This document shows positions 7,588 through 17,917 of a stretch of 61,896 bases of DNA, in pieces. The DNA is from Mucilaginibacter sp. L196. GTDB lineage: Bacteria; Bacteroidota; Bacteroidia; Sphingobacteriales; Sphingobacteriaceae. The notes beneath the pieces are model-generated. The model was not told the DNA's origin, did not search any database, and was given only the letters and a program-made list of their open reading frames with translations. Where the stretch lies: positions 1-61,896 of the forward strand of contig NZ_LMUO01000003.1 in the NCBI RefSeq assembly GCF_009765905.1, in the 5' to 3' direction. The translations under genes and the position numbers were made by a program. Position 1 is the first letter of the stretch; the number at the start of each line of letters is the position of its first letter.

Positions 7588-9909
7588 TTACACCCTCACC
7601 TTATGCGCTACAAAGATTTGCGCATTTGAGTTGATATCGCAATGCTCATCAAAAACATTTACCCTCAGGTTATGGGTTGAGTAATTACTTAAGCAAATAC
7701 CATCCGTATTAACCAAAACGTTGATCAATGCCCCACGAAAGGTGATGTTAAACGAATATGATTTCCATTGATTTGGTAAAAATGGGCTGAAACTTAGTTT
7801 GCCATTCTTTACCTGCATCCCGGCAAAACCTTCAACTACACTCATCCATGTGCCTGCCATTGAGGTGATATGTAAACCATCTTCCGTATCATTATTATAA
7901 TCGTCCAAATCGAGCCTTGATGTACGCAGGTAAAAATTATAAGCATCATCTTCCCTACCTAAACGTGCCGCAAGTATAGCGTGTACACAAGGCGATAAAG
8001 AACTTTCATGTACCGTTAGCGGCTCATAAAACTCATAATTGCTTCGTAACGTTTCCTCATCAAATTTATCACTGAAAAAATAAAGCCCCTGTAATACGTC
8101 GGCCTGTTTAATATAGCACGACCGCAGTATCCTGTCCCAGCTCCAATTTTGGTTTAATGGCCTTTCGGCTGGATTAAGATCATTTACCGGAATTATTTCT
8201 TTATCGAGGAAACCATCCTGTTGCAAAAAGATGTTTTTTGTTTCATCCTTAGGGAAGTACATATTTTTGCAAATATGATTCCAGAAGGAAGTTTCATCTG
8301 CTTCATTAAAGTTTAGTTTTTTTATTAATTGCTGATATTTTTCAGGCGTATTTGTTTTTACATAGTTTACAGTTTCGCTCGCGTATTCCATGCTCCAGCA
8401 AGCAATGGTGCTGGTATACCAATTATTATTTACGTTATTTTCGTATTCATTTGGCCCGGTTACGCCCAGCATTACAAATTTGCCCTGGTTTTCGCTCCAG
8501 TTTACACGTTGGGCCCAAAAACGAGCTATCCCAACTAATACTTCCAGTCCGTATTCATTCAAATACGCTGCATCGCCGGTATAATTAATGTAATTATAAA
8601 TGGCATAAGCTATAGCACCGTTGCGATGGATCTCTTCAAAAGTAATTTCCCATTCGTTATGACACTCTTCGCCATTCATGGTTACCATAGGGTACAAGGC
8701 TGCTCCGTCATTAAAACCAAGCTTTTGAGCGTTCTCTATAGCTTTATCAAGTTGCTTGTAACGGTAGATGAGCAGATTTTTAGTTACCTGCTGTGGTGCG
8801 GTAGCCAAATAAAAAGGCACACAATAAGCCTCTGTATCCCAATAAGTAGAACCGCCATATTTTTCGCCTGTAAAACCTTTAGGGCCTATATTTAAACGAT
8901 CATCCTTACCCGTATAGGTTTGATTTAACTGAAAAATATTGAAACGGATGCCTTGCTGTGCTGCCACATCGCCTTCAATAATAATATCGTTTTCGTGCCA
9001 TTTTTCCTTCCAGGCTTCTGCTTGTTCGGCTAACATTTTATCAAAACCTTTCGTGCTTACTTGGTTCAGTACTTTTGTACAGGCCGAGAGCAAATCTTCG
9101 GGTTTATAGTTTTGTGAGGATACGTTTACCGCGTATTTATATATCGTTATATTCTCACTCTTATTGGCGTTTACATTGACAACAGTTGATGTATATTTCT
9201 CTTTAGGTGTGCTGATATATTTGACATCTGCGGGTTTACCATTTTGATAAACAATGGTACAAACACCGGTACAAACCTCGTATAATGTTTTTTTAGTTCT
9301 CAGGGTTAAATAAGCCTGGTTATTATCAACCTTACTATTTACCGCATCCCAAAACTTTTCATCGTAATTAGAATCCTTATTGGCAATGTCGCCATCTATA
9401 TAAGAGTTAATAGTTATTGCTCCGCTAAAATTCACCGGGGTGATTGTATATTCAATAGCACCGGCTTCTTCATCTACAATGCTGCAAAGCCGCCTGGCGT
9501 TTACCTTTATTTGTTTGCCGCTTTTCAGTTCGGCGGTAAAGGTGCGCTGCAGGTAGCCATCGCGCATGTTTAGTACTCTTTTAAACTCAAGTACTTTGCA
9601 GGTTGCCAGGTCAAGCTGTTCGTTTTCGATGTTTATATCGATGCCAATCCAGTTTGCGGCATTTAATACTTTGGCAAAGTTTTCAGGGTAACCGTTTTTC
9701 CACCAGCCAACCCTTGTTTTATCCGGATAATAAACGCCTGCTATATAACTTCCCTGTAAGGTTTTCCCGGAGTACGCTTCTTCAAAATTAGCGCGCTGCC
9801 CCATACGGCCATTGCCTATGCTAAACAGGCTCTCTGATATTTCATTAAGCTTTGGATCAAAACCCTCTTCTATTATTTGCCATTCATCAGCCTTAATGTA
9901 GTTCTTCAT
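7588..9909 (-). CDS. GH65 phosphorylase, probably maltose phosphorylase
   Basis: 773 residues of glycoside hydrolase family 65, which phosphorolyses alpha-glucosides to beta-glucose 1-phosphate plus glucose. The (alpha/alpha)6 catalytic domain carries GPNEYENNVNNNWYT; the Glu is residue 488, at the position of the general acid Glu487 described for Lactobacillus brevis maltose phosphorylase. The segment NGEECHNEWEITFEEIHRNGA is typical of maltose-specific members. There is no signal peptide, so the enzyme is cytoplasmic. It is the last gene of the leftward Sus-like locus, 61 bp after the GH13 gene. A trehalose or other alpha-glucobiose specificity cannot be excluded, but the amylase neighbour favours maltose. 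Confidence 0.9.
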   Translation of the reverse strand: MKNYIKADEWQIIEEGFDPKLNEISESLFSIGNGRMGQRANFEEAYSGKTLQGSYIAGVYYPDKTRVGWWKNGYPENFAKVLNAANWIGIDINIENEQLDLATCKVLEFKRVLNMRDGYLQRTFTAELKSGKQIKVNARRLCSIVDEEAGAIEYTITPVNFSGAITINSYIDGDIANKDSNYDEKFWDAVNSKVDNNQAYLTLRTKKTLYEVCTGVCTIVYQNGKPADVKYISTPKEKYTSTVVNVNANKSENITIYKYAVNVSSQNYKPEDLLSACTKVLNQVSTKGFDKMLAEQAEAWKEKWHENDIIIEGDVAAQQGIRFNIFQLNQTYTGKDDRLNIGPKGFTGEKYGGSTYWDTEAYCVPFYLATAPQQVTKNLLIYRYKQLDKAIENAQKLGFNDGAALYPMVTMNGEECHNEWEITFEEIHRNGAIAYAIYNYINYTGDAAYLNEYGLEVLVGIARFWAQRVNWSENQGKFVMLGVTGPNEYENNVNNNWYTSTIACWSMEYASETVNYVKTNTPEKYQQLIKKLNFNEADETSFWNHICKNMYFPKDETKNIFLQQDGFLDKEIIPVNDLNPAERPLNQNWSWDRILRSCYIKQADVLQGLYFFSDKFDEETLRSNYEFYEPLTVHESSLSPCVHAILAARLGREDDAYNFYLRTSRLDLDDYNNDTEDGLHITSMAGTWMSVVEGFAGMQVKNGKLSFSPFLPNQWKSYSFNITFRGALINVLVNTDGICLSNYSTHNLRVNVFDEHCDINSNAQIFVAHKVRV

Positions 9910-9970
9910 TTGCTAAAATATTCCTTCTCTGCGAGTAATGGTTATTGTTTTAGTTCGATTTAAATAGTGC

Positions 9971-11824
9971 TTATTTTTTCAACTCAAGCACTAAAGTTGT
10001 TTTACCGGGTATTGCTATTGATCCAATGTTACTTATACTCTCATTGGTGATAACATTTGTTGCCCTGGTAAATCCGGCGGTACGCTCATTAAACCTATCT
10101 GTGGTAAGCGTTTGTTCTTTTGTTTCGCCGTTATAAATTATCATGATCGTTTTGGCTGCATCGTATCGGAAGTAAACATATATGCCTTTTTCAGGTATAT
10201 ATTGCATTAGTTTACCGGTTTGCAAAGCGGGTGTGTGCTTTCTATAATTGGCAAGCGTGCGCACATAATTAAATGCCATTCTTTCCGAATCTGTACGACC
10301 TTCATTCGTAAATTTATTAGCCTTATCTCCTGCCCATCCGCCCGGGAAATCACTTCTCACCAACCCATCAGGATTATCAACGCCTTTCATTAATATCTCA
10401 TCGCCGTAATACATTTGCGGTATACCGCGGGTAGTTAAAAGCAATGCCATTCCTGCCTTATATTTGTTGAAATCCTCGCCTACAACTGAATAGAAACGAC
10501 TCATATCATGGTTATCTAAAAACACCACGTTGCGGTTTGGGTCCTGATATAAAAAATCCAGAGCCAATACTAGGTATAACCTGTTAACACCATCTGTCCA
10601 ACCTTCTTTGCCATTAAGCGCTTCGGCCAATGCATCTTTTACTTGCGAATCAACTACACCCGGCAACTCTGTATCGAAACCACGGTTAACTGTATTACCT
10701 TGTGTAAAAAAGGCCTGGTTTGCAACCGACCATACCAGCGTTTCGCCATAAATAGATAAATGAGGAAACTCAGCCTTAACTTTTCTTGCCCAATCTGCCA
10801 TATACTCGGCATCATTGTAAGGGTAGGTATCCAAACGGAAACCATCAACCCCGGCATATTCCACCCACCAAATATGATTTTGGGTAAGATAGTTCTGCAC
10901 ATAAGGATTATTCTCGTTCATATCAGCCATGCTATGATCAAACCAGCCATCAAGCATGATCTTCTTATCCATAGCAGACGCATGTGGATCCATCACGGCA
11001 GCATCCCTAAAGTTTGAGTTGGTATACTTTGGCCATTGATGCACCCAGCTTCTCATGGGCATATCTTTAATAAAATAATCATTTATGCCGGAGTGATTGT
11101 GTACCAGATCCTTAATTACTTTTAAACCCATGGCGTGGCATTTATCTACAAAAGCTTTATACAACGCATTTGTGCCAAATCGAGGGTCGACATAATAATG
11201 ATCAGTTACCGCGTAGCCGTGGTAGGATGCATGTGGCATATCATTAGTAATTTCAGGCGTTAGCCATACGGTGGTAACCCCCAGATCTTTCAAATAATCC
11301 AAATGATTCATCACACCCTGTATGTCACCGCCGTGGCGGGCATACATTTGGCTGCGGTCAACTTTCATCTCTGCCATTCCGGGGATAGAATCATTAGAAG
11401 GATCGCCGTTTGAGAAGCGATCAGGCATAATCAAATAAATTAAATCCTTATCGGTAACGCCCTGCGCCCTGTTAGGGGAGTGGTCGCGTTGTTTCAATTC
11501 ATATTTATATTGGAGATTAGCTGCTCTCGTTTTTATGAAAGATATGGTAAACGCGCCGGGTTTTGCAGCTGCGGATATATCCAGATCTAAAAATAGATAG
11601 TTTGGATTTTCAACCTTATGAACCTGCGTAAGCTTTACGCCGGGATAATTAAGTTTTACCGCGCGTTCAGCAATTTTATCACCATGTACAATTAGCTGAA
11701 GTTTAGGGTTTTTCATGCCAACCCACCAAAACATGGGTTCAACACGCTCAAGTGCCGGTATTTGTGCAAATGCACTGGCTGACAGAAACAGTAAAAAAAC
11801 AATAAGAGCTAACTTAATTTTCAT
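9971..11824 (-). CDS. Periplasmic GH13 alpha-amylase/neopullulanase (SusA-like)
   Basis: 617 residues with a signal peptide (cleavage after SASAFAQ) and an N-terminal beta-sandwich of the cyclomaltodextrinase type (about residues 25-110). The GH13 barrel follows, with region I (VIKDLVHNHSG), the nucleophile Asp332 in DGFRLD, the acid/base Glu361 in YGETLVW and Asp440 in FLDNHD. A C-terminal beta domain closes the protein. It should cleave imported maltodextrins in the periplasm, as Bacteroides SusA does. It has its own 197-bp upstream region holding a hairpin and an inverted repeat, so it may be transcribed separately from susCDE. Confidence 0.93.
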   Translation of the reverse strand: MKIKLALIVFLLFLSASAFAQIPALERVEPMFWWVGMKNPKLQLIVHGDKIAERAVKLNYPGVKLTQVHKVENPNYLFLDLDISAAAKPGAFTISFIKTRAANLQYKYELKQRDHSPNRAQGVTDKDLIYLIMPDRFSNGDPSNDSIPGMAEMKVDRSQMYARHGGDIQGVMNHLDYLKDLGVTTVWLTPEITNDMPHASYHGYAVTDHYYVDPRFGTNALYKAFVDKCHAMGLKVIKDLVHNHSGINDYFIKDMPMRSWVHQWPKYTNSNFRDAAVMDPHASAMDKKIMLDGWFDHSMADMNENNPYVQNYLTQNHIWWVEYAGVDGFRLDTYPYNDAEYMADWARKVKAEFPHLSIYGETLVWSVANQAFFTQGNTVNRGFDTELPGVVDSQVKDALAEALNGKEGWTDGVNRLYLVLALDFLYQDPNRNVVFLDNHDMSRFYSVVGEDFNKYKAGMALLLTTRGIPQMYYGDEILMKGVDNPDGLVRSDFPGGWAGDKANKFTNEGRTDSERMAFNYVRTLANYRKHTPALQTGKLMQYIPEKGIYVYFRYDAAKTIMIIYNGETKEQTLTTDRFNERTAGFTRATNVITNESISNIGSIAIPGKTTLVLELKK

Positions 11825-11901
11825 AGTGATATAGTATTGAAGAATTCAGGGGTAGATTTATTACAACAAAAGTTAGGGTGTGTTTTTGTTGGTGTTAATT
11901 A

Positions 11902-11920
11902 ACAATACAGTTTGTATTGT
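11902..11920. promoter_or_regulatory. Candidate operator: inverted repeat ACAATAC-N5-GTATTGT
   Basis: Perfect 7-bp arms around a 5-bp spacer, about 80 bp upstream of the amylase start and just upstream of a weak promoter-like TAACTTTTG on the minus strand (11867-11875). Next to it, 11918-11931 reads TGTATGATGATCGG. The same 14-mer occurs on the opposite strand at 19086-19099, upstream of the lacI-type gene. Binding by the local LacI protein is inference. Confidence 0.35.
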
Positions 11921-11943
11921 ATGATGATCGGGCGGTTTTGCTA

Positions 11944-11975
11944 TACCCCGATTGTTAAATGCAACAATCGGGGTA
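11944..11975 (-). terminator. Hairpin downstream of the SusE-like gene
   Basis: TACCCCGATTGTT and its complement flank a 6-nt loop, giving a 13-bp perfect stem about 50 bp after the SusE-like stop and about 120 bp before the amylase start. No strong U-run follows. It may be a partial terminator or an mRNA-stabilising hairpin that sets susCDE expression above the enzyme genes. Confidence 0.6.
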
Positions 11976-12021
11976 AACAAAATTTATAATAACCACTAGG
12001 CAATTTTATTAAATATTACTA

Positions 12022-12801
12022 CTATTTAAAACCAATAGTAAGTGCATTAATATCAAATGTTATAGTATAAGTACCTGCGGCTGCTGGGGCGCTTATATTA
12101 TTATTAGCACCTATGGTTAACACACTGGTTGGAACAGTACTAGTAGCTGTAGCATATTTTATATTATAGCTATTTTTTACAGGTAAAATCAAAAATTGAT
12201 TGTTACCACTTCCAGCTTGAAAAGTGAATGTTCCAGTGTAAGTACCATTTGATGTAAGAGATACTAAACTATCGGGCGATGCCGCATTCCAACCCTGAAA
12301 AGCTCCTACAATATAGATGTATGATGCTAAACTATACGGTGTAACGGTAACTGGCAACACATTTGAGTAACTGGCTACTTCAGGGCTAAGCGCATACTGA
12401 ACACGTACATTTACATTTGATGTAACGCCGCCGGGTACAATTTGTAATAATGCAGTGTTTAAAACTGAGGTACTGAGGCCTAGTGTAAGTGAACCTGAGT
12501 TGAATGCTATAGTAGCCGGATGTTTCCAATTATCACCTATAGAATCAATTTGCAACGCATTAGTTACAGATGCCTTAAAGTTATCCTGTGATGCTGTTGC
12601 GGTAAATGTAATTACTTTAGTAGCTGTATCGGCGGCATTGGCTTTAACCAATACTACTGTTGATCCTGATGCTGATAATGTTCCCGGAGTACCGCCATTG
12701 CTTACCACTTTAGGGTCGTTCTTTGTACACGAGGCAAGCATTAGCATCCCTACACTGCTAAATGCTAAAAAACTTAATATTAACTTTTTCATTTTTTTCA
12801 T
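12022..12801 (-). CDS. SusE/SusF-like surface starch-binding lipoprotein
   Basis: 259 residues with a lipoprotein signal ending LMLASC. An N-terminal SusE-type Ig-like domain (roughly residues 35-155) is followed by a single C-terminal module beginning YIVGAFQGWNAASPDS, a starch-binding-like beta domain with the Trp expected to stack on glucose rings. This is shorter than Bacteroides SusE or SusF, which carry two or three binding modules. It lies directly after SusD in the same transcript and should sit on the cell surface, helping the SusCD complex hold maltodextrin. The first Met is at 12801; a second Met three codons later is an equally plausible start. Confidence 0.85.
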   Translation of the reverse strand: MKKMKKLILSFLAFSSVGMLMLASCTKNDPKVVSNGGTPGTLSASGSTVVLVKANAADTATKVITFTATASQDNFKASVTNALQIDSIGDNWKHPATIAFNSGSLTLGLSTSVLNTALLQIVPGGVTSNVNVRVQYALSPEVASYSNVLPVTVTPYSLASYIYIVGAFQGWNAASPDSLVSLTSNGTYTGTFTFQAGSGNNQFLILPVKNSYNIKYATATSTVPTSVLTIGANNNISAPAAAGTYTITFDINALTIGFK

Positions 12802-12855
12802 TTTTTAAATTAAACATGCCTATTTATAAGTAATTAACTTATAATACTCACTTTA

Positions 12856-14505
12856 TTAATACCCCGGATTTTGTTTGAGGTTAGGATTTGCAGCCAAATC
12901 CGTTGCTGGTAACGGGAATAAATTCCGATAAGAAGCGACACCTGTTCCATTAGCAACGCCGCCTTTAAATGGCCATAGGTATGTTGAGCTTGTAAATAAA
13001 CCGTAACGGATCAAATCTGTACGACGGAAACCTTCCCAAAACAACTCGCGTGCACGCTCATCTAAAATAAATTGAAGCGTAAGTTGCGCTGCCACAATGT
13101 CACCGGCATGGCCTCCATATGCGCGTTCACGAATTAAATTAACGTAGTTTAGTGCCGTGCCCTGATCAGTTCCTGCGGCGCCGTTTAATGCTGCCTCTGC
13201 ATATATCAAATACATTTCGGGCACACGGAACAATGGTAAATCAACGTCGCTATAGGTATTGCTCGAGCCTTGCGCACCTGTACTGGTAACGTTTCTAAAT
13301 TTAGTAACGGCTATACCATCAGTAAATGTTAACACATTATTAATAGTTGCGCTTTGGCCAGGATACCAGAATTGTGCACGTGAATCTGCATTTCCATTAC
13401 TTGGGAACTGTGAACCATCGGTAGTTGCCGGCGCAGGGAATAAACTAATGATATTACTTGTGGTTCTTGACCCATCATAACCACCACTAATTCCAAAAAG
13501 GTCAGGTGGCATTGAACCTCCAACAGGAGCGTGCGTTAAATATTGTGAACCGCCATAAGTTTCTGATTTGGTACCATTATAATTGATAGTTAAAATGAAT
13601 TCACTTATTTTACCACCACCAGATACGGTATTTAAAGAATCATCGGCCAGCATCAAATTTTGAAAGTTTGATATCAATCCATAATTAGAAGTTCCAATAA
13701 CCTTTGAAGCATAAGTTGCAGCATCTGCATAATCTGCTGTGCCGGTATATACAGCTGCATTAAGATAAACACGTGCCAGTAATGCCCAAACAGCAGCCTC
13801 ATCAGCGCGGCCATATAGATTTTGATTGGGTTTAACCATTAATGGGTCAATCGCCTTTAATTCACTTACAATGTAAGCATAAAGGTTTTTCCTTGTGATC
13901 TGCGGAGGAATAGTTGAACCAATTGTGGTAGCATCAGTTGCAAATGGCGGATTACCAAAAACATCCATCATTACCCAGTACTGATAAGCACGCAAAAAAC
14001 GAGCTTCGGCGGCATAATAAGCAATGTTAGTTGCATCGGCGCCTGTAATGCCACGCTTTGCAACCATTGCAGGTGTTGATTGCTGTAAAAAGTTGTTACA
14101 TAGTGTTATCTGATATAATGACCGGTAATATAAGCCTTGAGAAATGGCATTAGTTGCATCCCATGACATTGAATGCAGTGGCTGTACGCCCGGGTCAGTA
14201 TAAGTTATAACAGCTTCATCGGTTGGTAATTCTTCACAATTCCAGAATTCACGAAAAAAGTCAGATGTGCCTTCATCAACACCCTGTATATCAGGAGATC
14301 CTGCAGGTCCTTCATTTCCGGTAAGGGCAAAAGCACCATAAACTTTCGCCATCGCCTGGGTATAACCCAAAGGTGTACTGAATACCTGTTGCGAAGTAAC
14401 CTCATTATTAGGCGAAAGGATAAGATTTTTTTTGCACGATGTTATGCTAAAGGCTACTATGCCCGCTAATAACACCATATTTATTGTATGTCTTTTCATT
14501 TTCAT
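12856..14505 (-). CDS. SusD/RagB-family nutrient-binding lipoprotein
   Basis: 549 residues. A lipoprotein signal ends SITSC, followed by the SusD N-terminal pattern (LSPNNEVTSQQVFST) and TPR-like helices (YYAAEARFLRAYQYWVMMDVFGNPPF is the highly conserved SusD signature). The C-terminal part includes FRVPEMYLIYAEAALNGA and FILDERARELFWEGFRRTDLIRYG, again family hallmarks, and it ends with LKQNPGY. The protein caps the SusC barrel and delivers oligosaccharide to it. It is 23 bp downstream of susC. Maltodextrin specificity is inferred from the GH13 and GH65 neighbours. Confidence 0.95.
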   Translation of the reverse strand: MKMKRHTINMVLLAGIVAFSITSCKKNLILSPNNEVTSQQVFSTPLGYTQAMAKVYGAFALTGNEGPAGSPDIQGVDEGTSDFFREFWNCEELPTDEAVITYTDPGVQPLHSMSWDATNAISQGLYYRSLYQITLCNNFLQQSTPAMVAKRGITGADATNIAYYAAEARFLRAYQYWVMMDVFGNPPFATDATTIGSTIPPQITRKNLYAYIVSELKAIDPLMVKPNQNLYGRADEAAVWALLARVYLNAAVYTGTADYADAATYASKVIGTSNYGLISNFQNLMLADDSLNTVSGGGKISEFILTINYNGTKSETYGGSQYLTHAPVGGSMPPDLFGISGGYDGSRTTSNIISLFPAPATTDGSQFPSNGNADSRAQFWYPGQSATINNVLTFTDGIAVTKFRNVTSTGAQGSSNTYSDVDLPLFRVPEMYLIYAEAALNGAAGTDQGTALNYVNLIRERAYGGHAGDIVAAQLTLQFILDERARELFWEGFRRTDLIRYGLFTSSTYLWPFKGGVANGTGVASYRNLFPLPATDLAANPNLKQNPGY

Positions 14506-14528
14506 TTATGTTGTAAATAAACTAAATT

Positions 14529-17528
14529 TTATAAAGTAAGGTTTAAACCTAAGGTATAAGTCCTTGGTCGTGGATATTCGTTGTTATCGATACCTGTTGT
14601 TGATTCAGGGTCTACACCTGTATATTTGGTAATGATAAACACATTTTGCACGTTACCTGTAACTTTAAGGTCGCCGGTATTTTTAAATACTTTACCAAAA
14701 TTATAACCAATGTGCGTATTATCCATTCTAAAGAATGATGCATTTTGTATATAGTAACTAGATAAATATTGTGCTGTTGTAAAACCGGATTTTAAAACAT
14801 CGCTCGAGCCATTTTCAATTATACCTAATCCGTTTATGAAGTTTTGTCCATAACCTGTACTTGACGCGATATTATTATAAACATAGTTGCCAAAGTTAGC
14901 ACGTGCAGAGAAACCGATGCTCCATTTTTTATCCCTGAATTCTGAATTAAATCCAAAATATTCTTGTGGATCTGGGCTATGGTTTACTAACAGGTCACTA
15001 CTATTGATTACGCCATCGCCATTCTGATCAACATATACCCCTTCAAGTGGTTTGCCATTTGTACCATAAACTTGTTGATAGGTATAAAATGCGTTTTTAG
15101 TATAACCTACTTGGTCTATCTGTATAGTTGTACCCACGCCACCAGAAATGCCACCTACTGGTAAACCCGGGAAATTTGGATTAGGAACCTCCGTTAAGTT
15201 CGTAATTTTATTTCGGTTGATAGTCATGTTAATATTGGCGCTCCATGATATATCTTTAGTAGTTATTAGTTGGCCTGTAATGTTAAATTCAACACCTTTA
15301 TCCTGCATACTGCCCACATTTGCAACAATAGTGTTTGCAAAATTAGATAGCGCTGGTTCATTAATAGTAGCCAACAAGTCGGTTGTGGTACGATAGTAAA
15401 AATCAACACTACCTGAAATACGGCCATTTAAGAAACCATAATCAACACCAAAATTGCTGGTTGCTGTTTTTTCCCAGGTTCTGCCAGGGTAAAATGCTCC
15501 CGGCCTGTAGCCTTCGTAATAAGTATCACCTAACCGGTATTGTGCAGTACTGTTACTTAGTGAATAGTCAGATAAATAATCATAATCACCTATTCCGTCC
15601 TGATTACCCGTTTTACCATATCCGATCCGGAATTTAAGTTCAGTTAAAACTTGGTTCCCTTTCAGAAAATCTTCATTACTGGCAACCCATGCCGCAGCTA
15701 CGGCCGGAAAATTTCCTGTACGGATGCCCGGTTCAAACCTGGTTGATACGTCACTACGGAACGAACCGGTTAACAAATACTTATCGTCATAGCTATAATT
15801 TACACGGCCATAAAATGACGTTAAATCATATTGCCCAATCCCGGTAGCATAAGTTGGTATAGTAGTTGGATTTATTATATTGTTAGCAAAATATGTTGCA
15901 TAGTTATAAGTGGTTGTTGAAAAGTTTTGGTCTGAGTAACCTGCAACCGCGTCAACATGGCTCTTTGCTGATTTAAAATCATGTGAATAGCTTAAATGCC
16001 CATCCATAGTGCTATTGCCTACAGTAGCTTTATATTTTGTGTTAGATCCAAAATATGTTGTCCCGTTTACAATGGTACCCGGTTGTTGTGAAGCTGCGTA
16101 TGCAGGATAGTCTGTATATCCTGAACCATTTGAGCCATCATAGCCATAGCTTACATTAACATGTAGATCCGGAAAAAAATGAACCTTGTAGTCTAAAGCT
16201 AAGCTACCAATACCCCTGTAAACGGTACTTCTGTTTTGCTCTTCTTCCAGTACACCAAGTGGGTTTAAAGGTGCAAGGCTTTTTAAGGCTTCAGGATTGG
16301 TTGATGTTGGCGCTAAAATCTCATAATAGCCACCGTAACTACTGTTGCCTGAATAAACCGGATCTGTAGGATTAAAGTTGTTTGCATCGCCAATAGCGGA
16401 TGTGTTAGCAAATCTTTGTGTTTGCCTTGAGCCTAAAAAGTTGAAGTCAACCTTTAAATGATCACTAAAAAAGCTTGGACTTAAATTGATGCCCGTTGTA
16501 TAACGGTTTAAGTTGCTTGTTTTTAAAATACCGTTTTGATCAGTATATCCAACAGAAACACGATATGGTAAAATCCCGGTTGTGCCAGATATACTTAAGT
16601 TATTATCATTGCTAACTGCGGTTTGATAAATTTCTTTTTGCCAGTCGGTATTAGCTGTACCCAACTGTGCAATATCAGCAGCGGTACCATTCGCTTCTAC
16701 ATAGCTGTGGAATTGGTCTGGGGAAAGTACCGGCGCTTCTTTGGTTATTTTACTAACCGATAGCTGAGTACTAAAATTAATCACCGGCTTGCCTGCTTTT
16801 CCTTTTTTAGTAGTGATAATAATTACACCATTTGATGCTCTGTTACCATAAATAGCCGCGGCTGACGCGTCTTTTAATATGGAGAAACTTGCGATATCAT
16901 TAGGGTTAATCAAATCCAGTGGACTTGCTGCACCACTTATCGCATCGTTACTTAAAGGGACCCCATCAATTACGATTAACGGTTGATTGCTTCCATTTAC
17001 CGAAGCACCGCCGCGGATAAGTATTTGGCTGCCAGAACCCGGAGAACCATCGTTTGAAATAATAGAAACACCTGCAACTTTACCTTGAATTAACTGTTCC
17101 GGGGTAGTTACATCACCAGTATTAAAATCCTTAGCTGTAACAGTCGCGATTGATCCTGTTAAATCCTTTTTCCTTTCGGTACCATAACCAATTACCACAA
17201 CCTCATTTAAATCATTGGCTGTGGGTAATAAATTGATATTTACGGTAACGTTCCCGGAAGCATTTACAATTTTATCAACAGGTTGATAACCGACAAATGT
17301 TACGTGTAATGTTACTGTACCTGAAACTCCTGTTATGCGGAAAATACCGTTAACATCTGTTCCTGCTCCTTGTTGAGTTCCTTTTACCGTAACGGCAGCG
17401 CCGGGTAACGGTTGATTTGTTTCATCAACAACTTTACCTGTAATTACGCCTGATTGCGCGAATACAGCAGTTGCCGAAAAAACAAATAACAAAAGGAATA
17501 CATACTTGATTAAGTAAGTGTTTTTCAT
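14529..17528 (-). CDS. SusC/RagA-family TonB-dependent transporter
   Basis: About 1000 residues. A signal peptide (LLLFVFSATAVFAQ) is followed by a carboxypeptidase-regulatory-like domain (ITGKVVDETNQPLPGAAVTVKG), the TonB box/plug region with the SusC signature (EVVVIGYGTERKKDLTGSI) and a 22-strand barrel ending in the expected aromatic-rich strand TYTLGLNLTL. I placed the start at ATG 17528 rather than an upstream in-frame codon at 17612, because the signal peptide begins here. It imports oligosaccharides with TonB energy. It leads the susCDE transcript. A weak promoter-like TAAAGTTTG lies on the minus strand at 17610-17618, one base longer than consensus. Confidence 0.95.
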   Translation of the reverse strand: MKNTYLIKYVFLLLFVFSATAVFAQSGVITGKVVDETNQPLPGAAVTVKGTQQGAGTDVNGIFRITGVSGTVTLHVTFVGYQPVDKIVNASGNVTVNINLLPTANDLNEVVVIGYGTERKKDLTGSIATVTAKDFNTGDVTTPEQLIQGKVAGVSIISNDGSPGSGSQILIRGGASVNGSNQPLIVIDGVPLSNDAISGAASPLDLINPNDIASFSILKDASAAAIYGNRASNGVIIITTKKGKAGKPVINFSTQLSVSKITKEAPVLSPDQFHSYVEANGTAADIAQLGTANTDWQKEIYQTAVSNDNNLSISGTTGILPYRVSVGYTDQNGILKTSNLNRYTTGINLSPSFFSDHLKVDFNFLGSRQTQRFANTSAIGDANNFNPTDPVYSGNSSYGGYYEILAPTSTNPEALKSLAPLNPLGVLEEEQNRSTVYRGIGSLALDYKVHFFPDLHVNVSYGYDGSNGSGYTDYPAYAASQQPGTIVNGTTYFGSNTKYKATVGNSTMDGHLSYSHDFKSAKSHVDAVAGYSDQNFSTTTYNYATYFANNIINPTTIPTYATGIGQYDLTSFYGRVNYSYDDKYLLTGSFRSDVSTRFEPGIRTGNFPAVAAAWVASNEDFLKGNQVLTELKFRIGYGKTGNQDGIGDYDYLSDYSLSNSTAQYRLGDTYYEGYRPGAFYPGRTWEKTATSNFGVDYGFLNGRISGSVDFYYRTTTDLLATINEPALSNFANTIVANVGSMQDKGVEFNITGQLITTKDISWSANINMTINRNKITNLTEVPNPNFPGLPVGGISGGVGTTIQIDQVGYTKNAFYTYQQVYGTNGKPLEGVYVDQNGDGVINSSDLLVNHSPDPQEYFGFNSEFRDKKWSIGFSARANFGNYVYNNIASSTGYGQNFINGLGIIENGSSDVLKSGFTTAQYLSSYYIQNASFFRMDNTHIGYNFGKVFKNTGDLKVTGNVQNVFIITKYTGVDPESTTGIDNNEYPRPRTYTLGLNLTL

Positions 17529-17781
17529 TAATTTTTGGTTTTTAGTTTTAAACTGGTTAATTTTTAGCACGAAGTACTGATGTAAAATTAGATTTAACCC
17601 ATGTAGCAGCAAACTTTAGGAACAACAAGTTATTAACATTTATTGAAAATTTAGTGAAGCAATATTCTATGCATTAAATGTAATATTTACATTTAAATAA
17701 CTAATTGATATTAAACATTTTACGGTAACATATGTTATAATAATTGATATTTTATTTTTTGAATTGGAGAGAATTGGTTTC

Positions 17782-17795
17782 CGGGAATGTTCCCG
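17782..17795. promoter_or_regulatory. Candidate operator CGGGAA-TG-TTCCCG upstream of susC
   Basis: A perfect 6-bp-arm inverted repeat in the gap between the LacI-type gene and susC (17529-17917), some 165 bp beyond the proposed susC promoter. Twofold-symmetric sites of this size suit LacI-family dimers, but no second copy was found in the window. Nearby at 17827-17834 there is also the octamer CACCGGTG. The rest of this gap is AT-rich and empty of genes. Confidence 0.3.
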
Positions 17796-17917
17796 ATTGT
17801 TGAAAAAAGTGTTAATAACTTTTGTGGGCACCGGTGAAAATTCTGCCCAAAAAGGATAAAAAGGATAAACTTTTTGCAAATATCGCAATTTAGCTTTGCT
17901 CGATTTAGCAAATAAGT

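Noticed and set aside
14529..17612. Start of SusC at 17612
   Set aside because: The extra 28 residues precede a complete signal peptide and contain a second Lys-rich start; ATG 17528 fits the family.
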